In this document: positions 52,466 through 61,860 of the stretch, piece after piece
How the letters are laid out: each line of letters begins with the position of its first letter
Numbering within the stretch: position 1 is the first letter of the stretch
The notes under the pieces: generated by a model
Told to the model about the DNA's origin: nothing
Database searches by the model: none
Seen by the model: only the letters and a program-made list of their open reading frames with translations
Source of the DNA: Thermogemmatispora carboxidivorans
Lineage (GTDB): Bacteria; Chloroflexota; Ktedonobacteria; Ktedonobacterales; Ktedonobacteraceae
Length of the DNA: 64,000 nucleotides
Direction of reading: 5' to 3'
Assembly (NCBI RefSeq): GCF_000702505.1
Contig: NZ_JNIM01000001.1
Coordinates: 2,046,001-2,110,000, forward strand
Translations under genes and position numbers: made by a program

Positions 52466-53356
52466 TCAGGGCTTCTCGATCGGCGCGCGCACCATATTGC
52501 CCCACTCTGTCCAGGAGCCATCATAGTTGCGCACGCGCGGATAGCCGAGCAAGTGAGTCAACACAAACCACGTATGGGCGGAGCGCTCACCAATGCGGCA
52601 ATAGGTGATCACATCCTTGTCGGGTGTGATCCCTTGCTCGCCATAGAGCTTCCGCAGCTCTTCCGCGGACTTAAAGGTCCCATCGGGGTTAGCAGCCGTC
52701 GACCAGGGGATATTTTTCGCCCCGGGGATATGCCCACCGCGCTGGGCCCCTTCCTGCGGATAGTTTACCATATGGATTAACTCGCCGGTATACTCCTGCG
52801 GCGAACGCACATCAACCAGACCGTAGCCGGGCTGGTGCAAAGTCGCCAGCACATCCTCGCGGAAAGCGCGAATCGACTCGTCCGGTTCCGGCGCCCGGTA
52901 ATCGCTCGGCTCGTAATGGGGCACCTCCTTCGTCAGCGGTCGCCCCTCGGCCTCCCACTTCTGGCGCCCACCGTTCATAATCTTCAAAGGCTTATGGCCA
53001 TACATCGTGAACAGCCAGAAGCTATAACAGGCATACCAGTTGTTGCGATCGCCATAGAGCACCACCGTCGTATCGTTGCGAATGCCCCAACGGCGCATCA
53101 GACGCTCGAAGCCCTCACGATCGACAAAATCGCGCGTCACAGGATCCTGGACATCGACATGCCAGTCCAGCTTGACAGCGCCAGGAATATGACCGGTTTC
53201 GTAGAGCAGCACATCCTCATCGGCCTCGATGATACGCACATTGGGATCGTTGAGATGCTCCGCCACCCAGTCAGTTTCCACCAAGACTTCGGGATGAGCA
53301 TAACCAGCGGGCGTGCTCTGACCCTGGCCCGCCGTTGTGGCCTCTGTCTCTGGCAT
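52466..53356 (-). CDS. Thiosulfate/3-mercaptopyruvate sulfurtransferase (tandem rhodanese)
   Basis: A 296-aa protein of two rhodanese domains. The N-terminal one (about 25-145) has Tyr-Ala-Cys in place of an active loop and is inactive as usual. The C-terminal one has Cys253 in CRIGERSAH, the active loop that carries persulfide; the CR-x-G-x-R form is nearer to thiosulfate sulfurtransferase than to mercaptopyruvate sulfurtransferase. It moves sulfane sulfur, and its place upstream of SufU suggests a supply line to Fe-S assembly (inferred). Start at 53356 with GGGAGGA 8 bp ahead. No signal peptide. Confidence 0.92.
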   Translation of the reverse strand: MPETEATTAGQGQSTPAGYAHPEVLVETDWVAEHLNDPNVRIIEADEDVLLYETGHIPGAVKLDWHVDVQDPVTRDFVDREGFERLMRRWGIRNDTTVVLYGDRNNWYACYSFWLFTMYGHKPLKIMNGGRQKWEAEGRPLTKEVPHYEPSDYRAPEPDESIRAFREDVLATLHQPGYGLVDVRSPQEYTGELIHMVNYPQEGAQRGGHIPGAKNIPWSTAANPDGTFKSAEELRKLYGEQGITPDKDVITYCRIGERSAHTWFVLTHLLGYPRVRNYDGSWTEWGNMVRAPIEKP

Positions 53357-53484
53357 AGGATCGTCCTCCCTCCTCCAGATAGTATTGGAAGCCTTGACAG
53401 CAACAGTGACAAGAGAGCTGCCAGCCTGGCGCGTCGGTGACCACGCACGAGATGGACTGGACAACCGGCGCACTCAGGCGGTAG

Positions 53485-53497
53485 TTGACTATGTCAA
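53485..53497. promoter_or_regulatory. Palindrome upstream of the rhodanese gene
   Basis: TTGAC-TAT-GTCAA, a perfect 13-bp palindrome about 130 bp ahead of the rhodanese start. Each arm also looks like a -35 element. Possible regulator site; nothing known matches. Confidence 0.3.
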
Positions 53498-53597
53498 TTC
53501 AGTTTCTATTCTACCGCAGCGTCAGACCCAAAGCAAGCCGGACGCGGGCTATTGAAGCAGAAGCGCTTATTTGCATAAGCAGAGAGAAAACGGGACG

Positions 53598-55940
53598 CTA
53601 CTCCAGCAAAGCCTTCAGGCGCTCGGCCAGAGCAGTATTGCGCTGAGCCACCCGATCGTTGCGAATGGCCTGCTCCAGGGCCTGGGGCTGCCCCACCAAA
53701 ACACAGAGCCGTCGGGCGCGTGTAATGGCGGTGTAGAGAAGATTTCTCTGCAGCAGTGGAGCATGTTGCAAAAAGAGAGGAATAATCACCGCCGGGTACT
53801 CGCTTCCCTGGCTCTTATGAATCGTAACCGCGTAGGCCAACGTCAAAGCATCCAATTCCGCAAACTCATACTCGACCAGCAGGGGGCCGGCCTCCTCCTG
53901 AAATTCGACCGTCACGGTCGCGGCCTGGTGATCGATGCGGCGTATCCAGCCGAGATCGCCGTTGAAGACCCCTTTATCGTAATCGTTGCGCACCTGCATC
54001 ACCTTATCGCCGATACGCAAGTGATGCCGGCCCAGCAGCAGCTCACCCTCGCTGCGCGGATTCAGGCGCTGCTGCAATGACTCATTGAGACTGATGACGC
54101 CCAGTGGCCCGCGGTACATCGGCGAGAGCACCTGAATGTCGGCCTGTGGATGAAGATGATAACGGCCTGGCAGACGGCGCTCTACCAGGTCAAGGATCAG
54201 GGAGCGTGCCCGCTGCGGATTGCTCTCGCGCAGAAAGAGGAAATCGCTGCCCTCCTCGTTCTTGACCGCGGGTAAGAGACCAGCATTCACGCGGTGGGCG
54301 CTTACCACGATCCGGCTCTGACGGGCCTGACGAAACAACTCGGTCAGATGGGTGGTCGGAATGACCTCACTGCGCAAGAGATCGCGCAGCACGTTGCCTG
54401 GTCCGACCGACGGCAGCTGGTCAGCGTCGCCGACGAGCAGCAAGTGAGCCTCTGGCGGCAGAGCCTTCAGCAGATGGTAGAAGAGAAGAATATCGACCAT
54501 CGAGCACTCGTCGACAATGACGAACTGGCAGCTCAAGGGGCGTTCTTCGTGACGCTGATAGGTACCGTCGTGGGGGGTGTATTCGAGCAAGCGGTGGAGC
54601 GTTTGGGCGGGAAGACCCGTGGCCTCGCTCAGGCGCTTAGCGGCGCGTCCGGTAGGGGCCGTCAGCGCTACCTCCACCCGCTGTCGGCGCAGGAGCAGCA
54701 ACAGTGCGCGCAGCGAGGTGGTCTTGCCGGTCCCGGGGCCGCCCGTCAGAATACTCACCTTGCGCGTAAAAGCCGTCTGCACAGCCTCGCGCTGCCGCTC
54801 CGTGAGCTGAAGCTGGCGCCTGACCTCCAGATGATGAAAGACCTGCTCCCAAAGAGCAGGCGAGACTGCCGGCAGGCGGCTGGGCGTGTGCAGCAGTCGC
54901 TTGAGCAGGCGGGCGGAACCGCGTTCGGCGTGCCAGAAAGGGCCATAATAGATACGTCGCTGAGCCGTTTCGGCGGCGGCTGTTGGTGAGTCTTGGGGTA
55001 AAGCGGTCTCTGACTCAACAAGGGGAGCGGAAGCTGAAGCGAGGTCCTGGAAGAGGGAGTACTCGCCGGCCTTCTGCGTACTACTCTCTCTCTCGGGCAG
55101 GGCTGGCTCAATAAAAAGCTCGCCCTCGCGCTGTCCCTCTTCCAGAGCCTGCTCGAGCGCAGCGCGGGGGACCAGCAAGATACGCCCTGCCTGTAGCAGC
55201 AGCTCATTCTCTGGCAAATAGCAATGGCCGGCCTCATTGGCTGCCTGCGCCAGCACGTAGGTCAGGCCCGTCACCAGGCGTGGCAGACTGTCGCGCGGCA
55301 GACCCAGCCGGCTGGCGATCTCATCCGCCGTACGGAAACCGATTCCATAGATATCCTGGACCAGCCGATAAGGATTCTCGCGCACCACCTTGACGCTCTC
55401 GCCCCCATACTGACGGTAGATGCGATTGGCCAGGTGCAGCGAGATCTCATGAGTCTGCAAAAAAAATTGCACCTCCTTCATCTCCTGCTGCTGAGTCCAG
55501 GCGGCGAGAATGCGTGCGCGATCCTTCTCACTAAGGCCACGTACCTCGGCCAGGCGCTCGGGCTGCTGCTCAATAATGGCCAGCGTCTGCTCCCCGAAGT
55601 GTTCGACAAGCGTGCGGGCTTTTTTGGGGCCGATACCCTTAATCAAGCCGGAGCTGAGGTAGCGAATGATGCCCTCGGTACTCGTGGGCAGGCGCTGACT
55701 AAAGCTCGTCACATGGAGCTGGTGGCCGTAGCGTGGATCGTATTCCCAGACACCTTCCACGATCAACACTTCGCCGGGGCGCACCCCTGGCAAGGTGCCG
55801 ACGATGGTCAGCAAGCCATCGCGGGACGAGCGAGACGAGTCGCGGCCAGTACTGGTGCTGGGGCGAAAACGTGCAACGGTGTAGTGTGTTTCCTCGTTGT
55901 GAAAAACGATGCTCTCAATAGAGCCTTCAAGTGTTGGCAT
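53598..55940 (-). CDS. recD2: RecD2-type ATP-dependent DNA helicase
   Basis: A 780-aa SF1B 5'-3' helicase, the stand-alone RecD2 found in bacteria without RecBC. N-terminal OB-like part (IESIVFHNEETHYTVARF), tandem helix-hairpin-helix (LIKGIGPKKARTLVEHFG, VRGLSEKDRARIL, DIYGIGFRTADEIASRLG), an insert of about 75 residues after about 250 that is Glu/Ser-rich, Walker A GGPGTGKTTSL, Walker B IVDECSMVD, and the C-terminal UvrD-like part with TIHKSQGSEY and LYTAITRARRL. The frame is open 63 codons upstream, but homology starts at 55940. Thought to act in replication-fork and mismatch repair. Confidence 0.93.
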   Translation of the reverse strand: MPTLEGSIESIVFHNEETHYTVARFRPSTSTGRDSSRSSRDGLLTIVGTLPGVRPGEVLIVEGVWEYDPRYGHQLHVTSFSQRLPTSTEGIIRYLSSGLIKGIGPKKARTLVEHFGEQTLAIIEQQPERLAEVRGLSEKDRARILAAWTQQQEMKEVQFFLQTHEISLHLANRIYRQYGGESVKVVRENPYRLVQDIYGIGFRTADEIASRLGLPRDSLPRLVTGLTYVLAQAANEAGHCYLPENELLLQAGRILLVPRAALEQALEEGQREGELFIEPALPERESSTQKAGEYSLFQDLASASAPLVESETALPQDSPTAAAETAQRRIYYGPFWHAERGSARLLKRLLHTPSRLPAVSPALWEQVFHHLEVRRQLQLTERQREAVQTAFTRKVSILTGGPGTGKTTSLRALLLLLRRQRVEVALTAPTGRAAKRLSEATGLPAQTLHRLLEYTPHDGTYQRHEERPLSCQFVIVDECSMVDILLFYHLLKALPPEAHLLLVGDADQLPSVGPGNVLRDLLRSEVIPTTHLTELFRQARQSRIVVSAHRVNAGLLPAVKNEEGSDFLFLRESNPQRARSLILDLVERRLPGRYHLHPQADIQVLSPMYRGPLGVISLNESLQQRLNPRSEGELLLGRHHLRIGDKVMQVRNDYDKGVFNGDLGWIRRIDHQAATVTVEFQEEAGPLLVEYEFAELDALTLAYAVTIHKSQGSEYPAVIIPLFLQHAPLLQRNLLYTAITRARRLCVLVGQPQALEQAIRNDRVAQRNTALAERLKALLE

Positions 55941-56136
55941 ACCTGGTACTTCCAGGTCCGTCCAGTCGTCAGACTGCTGATGGTGTAGTGGTGCTGGTGC
56001 CTGAGCGCGTGAGCAAGGGTGTGAGTCACCGCGTGTCCTCTCTATCTTAGCCTGCTGCCGTGGCTCTGTCAACGGCCCTGGCGGCGGTCTGAAGAGAGAA
56101 GTGTTTCCTCCATGAGGAGAGCTGTCCAATCGGGCT

Positions 56137-56183
56137 ATTGGTTAAGGAACCAATACTGATGAGGACGGTCGGCGTCTTATAAT
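56137..56183 (+). promoter_or_regulatory. Palindrome and -10 upstream of the giant regulator
   Basis: ATTGGTT-AAGG-AACCAAT (56137-56154), a perfect inverted repeat, ends one base before a weak -35 (ACTGAT, 56155-56160), with 17 bp to TATAAT (56178-56183). This spacing suits an activator next to the polymerase. About 198 bp to the gene start, in a 440-bp gap (55941-56380) that has no other gene. Confidence 0.5.
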
Positions 56184-56380
56184 GAACTCGTATATATTTC
56201 TTGATGACGGGATAGCTCTCATTGTGAAGTCCGATGAGTCAGCAAAAAAGGCTATGGATATGTTCCTTCTTCCTGTTGGTTACTATGCCTACGCTGCTAG
56301 TACTTCTCGTAGAGCGGCAAGGGTAGCGCGTTGATGCGACTGACCTCGACCAATGGCCTGGGCCAGAGGGAAAGGACTCA

Positions 56381-59300
56381 ATGGAGAGCAAGGTGACCTA
56401 TCGCCAGCAGTATACGCGCTGCGGCAAGCAGCGTTGCCGGAAATGCCGCGAGGGGGCTGGGCATGGCCCTTACTGGTACGCCTACTGGAGTGAGAACGGG
56501 CGCACTGTGAGCAAGTATATTGGGGCGCAGTTGCCAGCGGAGGTGGAGCAGGCAGGCCAGCGGCTATCGGCGGTCTCTGTCTCTGCGCGGCGGGCGTCGG
56601 CTGCCGCGGGAGGTCGTGCGGTTGCTGCTGGGGAGCGTGAGCGTCGTAGTGGGCGTGGCGAAGCCAGGCCGCTGTTGCGCATTTATGTTCTGGGCCAATT
56701 CCGGGTAGAGCGACGCAGCGGCAGTGGCTGGGTTGAGGATGATGGACGGCGCTGGCAGCGGCGGCGGGCCCGTGCCCTGTTGGGCTGCCTGTTGTGTCAT
56801 CCCCTGCGTCGCATGGGACGGGAGCAGGTCATGGAAGCGCTCTGGCCTGACCCAGATCTCGACAGTGAGACGGCGGCCAATCGTCTCAACGGAGCCGTCC
56901 ATGAGTTGCGCCTGCTGCTTGAGCCAGAGATTCGGCGTCCGGCCTCCTCGACGCTCTTACGCCTTCAGCATGAAGTGCTGGAGCTAGCCGACGCAAGCGT
57001 CATCTGGGTTGATGCCGACGAGTTTGAGCAGAAGATCAGGCAGGCCGAGCAATCTACTGATCCCTGGCAGGTTGAGCGGCTTCTGGAGGAGGCGGCGACC
57101 CTCTACCGCGGAGACTTTCTAGTTGAGGAACTCTATTCGGAGTGGGCCCAGCCGCGTCGCGAAGCGCTGCGTCGTCGCTGGATGGGGGTGCTACTGCAGC
57201 TCGCCGAGCTACGAGTCCGGCGTGGTGCCCTGGCCAGCGCCATTGAGCCACTCGACCGGCTGCTGATGAGCGATCCCACCCATGAGACAGCGGTGCGCCA
57301 GTTGATGATGATCCTGATGGGCCTGGATCGTCGTGTCGAGGCTCTGCAGGCTTATCAGCGCCTGACCGAGGTACTGGAGCGCGAGTATGGCAGCGAGCCG
57401 CTGCCCGAGACGCGCCGTCTTTATGAAGCCCTCCGCAACGGAGAGCTGGGACCAGTGGCCGTGGGCACTGCCTCGCCAGCCCACACAGGAGCCGAAACCG
57501 CGACGGCTTCGCCCCGTTTGCCTGCTACTGCTACTGGAACGCTGCGGGCCAGCGCCAGCCCCGACACTACGCAGGCTCCCGTTCCCGCTCGTCCTTCCGG
57601 TCCGACTGGGCCGACGCGCGCTGTGAGCAATCCACACTTCCCTTCGGGGCGCCATAAACGGACGCCGCTGATCGGACGCGAGCGTGAATTAGCGGTCATG
57701 CGACAACTCCTCTCCACTCTGGACCCCATCAAGTCCGCTGGAAGCTCACACGCTGAGGAGAAGGCTGAACCAGCGTCAGCAGCTGACCAGCAGATCCTAA
57801 TAGCAGAGCCATCGCTCTCGTCGCCTCATTTCTTGCTCTTGACTGGCGAGGCGGGCATTGGGAAAACGCGCCTCGCCGAGGAGTTGAGCGACGAGGCTGG
57901 GCGCCAGGGCTGGCAGGTGGTCTGGAGCCGCTCCTATGAGCAGGAAGGGGCCATTCCTTACTGCCCCTGGGTCGAGCTGCTGCGCACCCTCTTGCAGAGC
58001 CGGCTGACCACTCAGGCTCTCTCAACCTCCCAGGTCCTGATGGAGCTAGGCCTCTCTCCCTCTCACCTGCAGCGCCTCTGCACCTTGCTGCCCGAACTAC
58101 ATGAATTGCTGCAGCCAGGAGTAGCGCCGCTGGTCCTGCCGGTAGAGCAGGAGCGTCTGCTCCTTTGGGAGGCCACGCATAGCCTGCTCTCGGCTCTCAG
58201 CCGCCGTACGCCTCTCCTGTTAGTGCTCGATGACCTTCATTGGGCCGATGAGAGCAGTCTGGAGCTGCTGAGCTATCTCGCGCGTCATCTGCGCGAGCAG
58301 CCGATTCTGCTTCTGGGAACCTGTCGCGACATGGAGCTGTTGCCGACGCATACCCTGCGCACTCTCATTAGCGATCTCCAGCGTGAGCAGGTCCTCCTGA
58401 CGCTGCCAGTCCAGCCACTGACAGCGGCACAGATCGCGCAGCTCGTTGCTCATTTGCCGACCCGTCTCGTACACAGTATTCAGATCCAGGCTGATGGGAA
58501 TCCCTTCTTTGCCGAAGAACTGGCGCGTTACCTGGAGCGCGAAGCCAGCGAAGGAAGTGCGGCAGGTGCTGGGGAGAGCCGACTTGCGCTCCCTGCGACC
58601 ATTGCCGCCGTGCTGGATCGGCGGCTCAGCAAGCTCAGCGCGGCCTGCCAGACGCTGCTGAGCAAAGCGGCAGTCTTTGGCGCACCCTTTGAATTCAGCC
58701 ATTTGCTCTTCATGGACAGCGGCCAGCTACCTCATCCGCAAGAGGAGCACGTGCTGGATCTCCTGGAGGAGGCTCTGCGCGCTGGCCTTCTGATTGAAGA
58801 GGAGAGCGGCAGGCAGGTGAGCTATCACTTCTGGCACCCGCTCATTGAGAGTCACCTTTATCAGAGCCTCTCGGTGATGCGTCGCATCCAGCTCCATCGT
58901 CGAGCAGCGGAGGCCCTGCTGACCTTAAATCCCCAGCACCAGGAGGAAGTAGCGGCGGCGGTCACCTATCATTTAATCCGCGGGGCCAGCGATGGCAGCC
59001 GCATTGCGCGCTATGCTGAGCGCGCGGCCAACCGCGCCTATCGGCTGGCTGCCTATGGTGAAGCCCAATACTATTACCGTCTGGCGCTGCTGGCCCTGGC
59101 CGGGGCGCCCCCTCCCCCGCCTGTGGAACGCCAGGCCCTGGTCAGCGTCGACTATCTGTCGCCCGAGGCTGACGCTGATCCGATCCCCTCGCTCGATCAA
59201 CTCCTGCCAAGCGCTGGTGAGGAGGAGCTGCTTCACTTCGCGCGCCTCTTAGAGCATGTCTGCGAGTGCTGTATGATGCAAGGAAACTACAGCGAGGCGC

Positions 59301-60895
59301 GCCGTCTCTATGGGCGCGTTCTGGCTCTGCGCCAGCGCTCGTTACAGACCTGGGAGGGCCATCAGCCAGAGCGGCCAGACGGCGAGCAGCTGCGCAAGCG
59401 GCGTCAGCGCGAGGCCCAGATTCAGGCCATCATCTGGCGAGAAATGAGCCTGGCCTGGCTCAGGACCGGTGATTTTGCCCAGGCTCGCCACTGCCTCGAA
59501 GAAGGGAAACGGACCCTGCACGAGGCCGATGCCTTGCAGAGTCCGGCCAGCGCCTGTCTGCTCTTGCAAGAGGGGAACCTTTCGGCCCTGGAGGGCAACT
59601 ATGATGAAGCGCGCCGCCAGGTTGAGCAGATGCTAGACATGCTAGAGAGAGCAATGGAGCAGAGATCAGCGCCGGTTGCGGCGAGTCAGGAGCTGCCGAC
59701 CCTGAGCGAACGCGCCATAGCTGGTGACCCGTTGGAGCTGGGCCATGCCCATGAGACCCTCGGGGTGATCGCCGCGCGACTAGGCCATCCGAGCGAAGCG
59801 CTGAAGCACCTGCATACGGCCTTGACCATCTACGAACAGCATGAGTGTCTGATGGCTATGGCCCAAATCTGTGGGAATCTGGGCGCGGCCCATGCGCTGG
59901 TAGCTGATCATCAGGCGGCGCGGGCCTACATGCGGCGGGCACTGGAGTTGACGGAGCGCACGGGCGATCTCCCCAATATGGCCTTTGTCACGGGCAACCT
60001 GGGCGAATTAGCCCGTCGCTGCGGAGATCTGCGCGAGGCCGAAGCTTGCTTCCGGCGCAGCCTCACCCTGGCCGAGCGGACTCAGGAGCGCGAGCACATG
60101 GCCTGGTGCAATATTGCCCTGGCTGAAACATTGCAGAGCGCGGGCAAGCTCGACGAGGCCCTGCGCTGCGTCCAGCGCTCCTTACTGACGGGCCGGGCGA
60201 TCGGACACGCGCGCACGGTCGCCCACGCGCGCATCGTGCTGGCCGAAGTACGGCTGGCTCAGGCCAGCGCCACCTGTCTGGCCTCCCTGCAGCAGCGCCA
60301 GCGCTCCGCTGCTGGCACGCGCCTGGATCAATGGGGGCCTGGCTGTCGCGGGCGCAGTGCCTATCGCCGTCTGCTTTTGCGAGGAGAGCGAGCCTTAGAG
60401 CGGGCGCTGCACTACGAAGGACTGGATGCTGAGGTGGCTTTAGAAGGGCGCTATCTCCAGGCCAGCGTAGCTTTCCTGCTCGATCGCTTAGAAGTCGCCA
60501 GGCAGGCGACCCTGGAGCTGGTCACGAGTGCCGATCGCCAGGAGAATCGCCTGACTCTCGGTCATGCTCACCGTCTGCTGGCTCGCATCCTGGCAGTCCA
60601 GGGGGAGGCAGAGGCGGCAGCTACCCACTTTGAGGAAGCGGCCCGGATCTTTAAGGCAAGCGAGCTAACCCTCGATTATGCTCGCACCCTTCATAGCTAT
60701 GGGGTCCATCTGGCTCTGCTAAGCGCCAGGCAGAGCGGAGGAGAGCAGCAGGCAAGAGCCTGCTCCTACCTGAGAGAGGCCCAGGAGCTCTTTGCGCGAG
60801 CGCAGGCCGCGATCGATCTCCAGTGGGTCGAGGCCCTCCTGGCTAGCTGGCCCTCATCGCCTTTCCTGGCCGCTGCGCTCAAGGCCATGCCTTGA
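56381..60895 (+). CDS. Giant BTAD/AAA-ATPase/TPR transcriptional regulator with Cys-rich N-terminus
   Basis: A 1504-aa STAND-type protein. Residues 1-55: a Cys-rich module (CGKQRCRKC, then GPYWYAYW and GRTVSKYIG) as in DUF6788. About 100-190: winged helix (IYVLGQFRVERRSGSGW, MEALWPDPDLDSETAANRLN). About 190-350: bacterial transcriptional activator domain (helical TPR-like, LYRGDFLVEELYSEW). About 425-760: NTPase with Walker A GEAGIGKT (489-496) and Walker B VLDDLHWADE (about 613-622). About 800-1490: TPR repeats (AEACFRRSLTLAERTQERE) for ligand or partner sensing. Most similar to SARP/MalT-like regulators. ATG at 56381 with AAAGGA 6 bp ahead. It may control the next operon. Confidence 0.9.
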   Translation: MESKVTYRQQYTRCGKQRCRKCREGAGHGPYWYAYWSENGRTVSKYIGAQLPAEVEQAGQRLSAVSVSARRASAAAGGRAVAAGERERRSGRGEARPLLRIYVLGQFRVERRSGSGWVEDDGRRWQRRRARALLGCLLCHPLRRMGREQVMEALWPDPDLDSETAANRLNGAVHELRLLLEPEIRRPASSTLLRLQHEVLELADASVIWVDADEFEQKIRQAEQSTDPWQVERLLEEAATLYRGDFLVEELYSEWAQPRREALRRRWMGVLLQLAELRVRRGALASAIEPLDRLLMSDPTHETAVRQLMMILMGLDRRVEALQAYQRLTEVLEREYGSEPLPETRRLYEALRNGELGPVAVGTASPAHTGAETATASPRLPATATGTLRASASPDTTQAPVPARPSGPTGPTRAVSNPHFPSGRHKRTPLIGRERELAVMRQLLSTLDPIKSAGSSHAEEKAEPASAADQQILIAEPSLSSPHFLLLTGEAGIGKTRLAEELSDEAGRQGWQVVWSRSYEQEGAIPYCPWVELLRTLLQSRLTTQALSTSQVLMELGLSPSHLQRLCTLLPELHELLQPGVAPLVLPVEQERLLLWEATHSLLSALSRRTPLLLVLDDLHWADESSLELLSYLARHLREQPILLLGTCRDMELLPTHTLRTLISDLQREQVLLTLPVQPLTAAQIAQLVAHLPTRLVHSIQIQADGNPFFAEELARYLEREASEGSAAGAGESRLALPATIAAVLDRRLSKLSAACQTLLSKAAVFGAPFEFSHLLFMDSGQLPHPQEEHVLDLLEEALRAGLLIEEESGRQVSYHFWHPLIESHLYQSLSVMRRIQLHRRAAEALLTLNPQHQEEVAAAVTYHLIRGASDGSRIARYAERAANRAYRLAAYGEAQYYYRLALLALAGAPPPPPVERQALVSVDYLSPEADADPIPSLDQLLPSAGEEELLHFARLLEHVCECCMMQGNYSEARRLYGRVLALRQRSLQTWEGHQPERPDGEQLRKRRQREAQIQAIIWREMSLAWLRTGDFAQARHCLEEGKRTLHEADALQSPASACLLLQEGNLSALEGNYDEARRQVEQMLDMLERAMEQRSAPVAASQELPTLSERAIAGDPLELGHAHETLGVIAARLGHPSEALKHLHTALTIYEQHECLMAMAQICGNLGAAHALVADHQAARAYMRRALELTERTGDLPNMAFVTGNLGELARRCGDLREAEACFRRSLTLAERTQEREHMAWCNIALAETLQSAGKLDEALRCVQRSLLTGRAIGHARTVAHARIVLAEVRLAQASATCLASLQQRQRSAAGTRLDQWGPGCRGRSAYRRLLLRGERALERALHYEGLDAEVALEGRYLQASVAFLLDRLEVARQATLELVTSADRQENRLTLGHAHRLLARILAVQGEAEAAATHFEEAARIFKASELTLDYARTLHSYGVHLALLSARQSGGEQQARACSYLREAQELFARAQAAIDLQWVEALLASWPSSPFLAAALKAMP

Positions 60896-60929
60896 GCGCG
60901 CTATCGCTTGCTTGTGCTCTGAGAGCAGG

Positions 60930-60959
60930 TTGACACTGCCTGATTAGCAAACATACAAT
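60930..60959 (+). promoter_or_regulatory. Promoter of the methyltransferase operon
   Basis: TTGACA (60930-60935), 18 bp, TACAAT (60954-60959), leader of about 170 nt to the TTG start at 61138. It lies right behind the giant regulator gene. Confidence 0.7.
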
Positions 60960-61137
60960 GAGGGCAGGTCAGGAGCGAAGGCGTCAACACGGCCAGGACA
61001 GGGAGCTTCCTCGACGCCAGGCTGCCTGTCGCGCTGATGCTGCTCTGAAGAGCCGGGCGCTATTGTCGTGGGCGTGCTTGGCGCGTCGGTTCACCTGACG
61101 GCGGCTGATCTCGTCCAGCGAAAAGGAGCAGAGCAAC

Positions 61138-61860
61138 TTGAGCGAAGTTCGTGAACAACAGCCAACGGCTGAGGAAGAGTTGCTGAATCTACGCCGTTTG
61201 GTGCAGATCCAGCATGAGCTTGAGGAGCAGATCAATCGTGTCTTTGCCCCGGAGGATGAGGCGCTGCGCTATGCCCTGCAGGCCAGTGCCGAGGCTGGGC
61301 TGCCGCAGATCAATATTTCCCCGATCGAAGGCAAGCTTTTGCAGTTCCTGGCGCTCGTCTCCCGGGCGCGTACTATGCTGGAGATTGGCACGCTTGGGGG
61401 CTATAGCGGCCTCTGGTTAGCGCGCGCTTTGCCGCCGGATGGGCGCCTGATCACGCTGGAGATGAATCCCCAGCATGCGAGCGTTGCGCGGCGTGTCTTT
61501 GAGTACGCTGGGGTCAGCGAACGGGTAGAGATCCGGCTTGGCCGGGCCTTGGAGCTGCTCCCCGCGCTCGTCGGTGAAGGCGCAGGGCCGTTTGACCTGA
61601 TCTTTATCGACGCTGACAAGCCGCCCTATCCGCGCTATCTCGACTGGGCCTTACAGCTCAGCCGTCCTGGTACCATCATTGTGGCCGATAACTGTCTGCG
61701 CGATGGGCGCTTCAGCCGAGAGCCAGGAGATGAGGTCACGGCGGGCATCGTCGAATATTGTCGGCGCATTACGAGCGATCCCCGTCTCTTCTCGCTGGCC
61801 CTCAATATTGATGAGGGCTATCGTGATGGCTTCACCGTAACCCTGGTGCGCGAGGGGTGA
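61138..61860 (+). CDS. SAM-dependent O-methyltransferase (catechol/caffeoyl-CoA type)
   Basis: A 240-aa class I methyltransferase of the metal-dependent OMT group, which methylates catechol-like hydroxyls. Seen: ISPIEGKLLQFL, the SAM motif MLEIGTLGGYSGLWLA, ITLEMNPQHASVARRVFE, FDLIFIDADKPPYPRYLDWAL (the Asp pair that binds the metal), and IIVADNCLRDGRF. The family Asn/Asp metal ligand is in ADNCL. The start is TTG at 61138, with AAAAGGAG 9 bp ahead; no ATG or GTG fits better. First gene of three; its stop overlaps the next start by 4 bp. Confidence 0.9.
   Translation: MSEVREQQPTAEEELLNLRRLVQIQHELEEQINRVFAPEDEALRYALQASAEAGLPQINISPIEGKLLQFLALVSRARTMLEIGTLGGYSGLWLARALPPDGRLITLEMNPQHASVARRVFEYAGVSERVEIRLGRALELLPALVGEGAGPFDLIFIDADKPPYPRYLDWALQLSRPGTIIVADNCLRDGRFSREPGDEVTAGIVEYCRRITSDPRLFSLALNIDEGYRDGFTVTLVREG

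Noticed and set aside
56381..56550. Separate small Cys-rich gene fused by a missed stop to the regulator
   Set aside because: No internal stop, no second ribosome site before the BTAD part, and continuous codon use; a true fusion is simpler.
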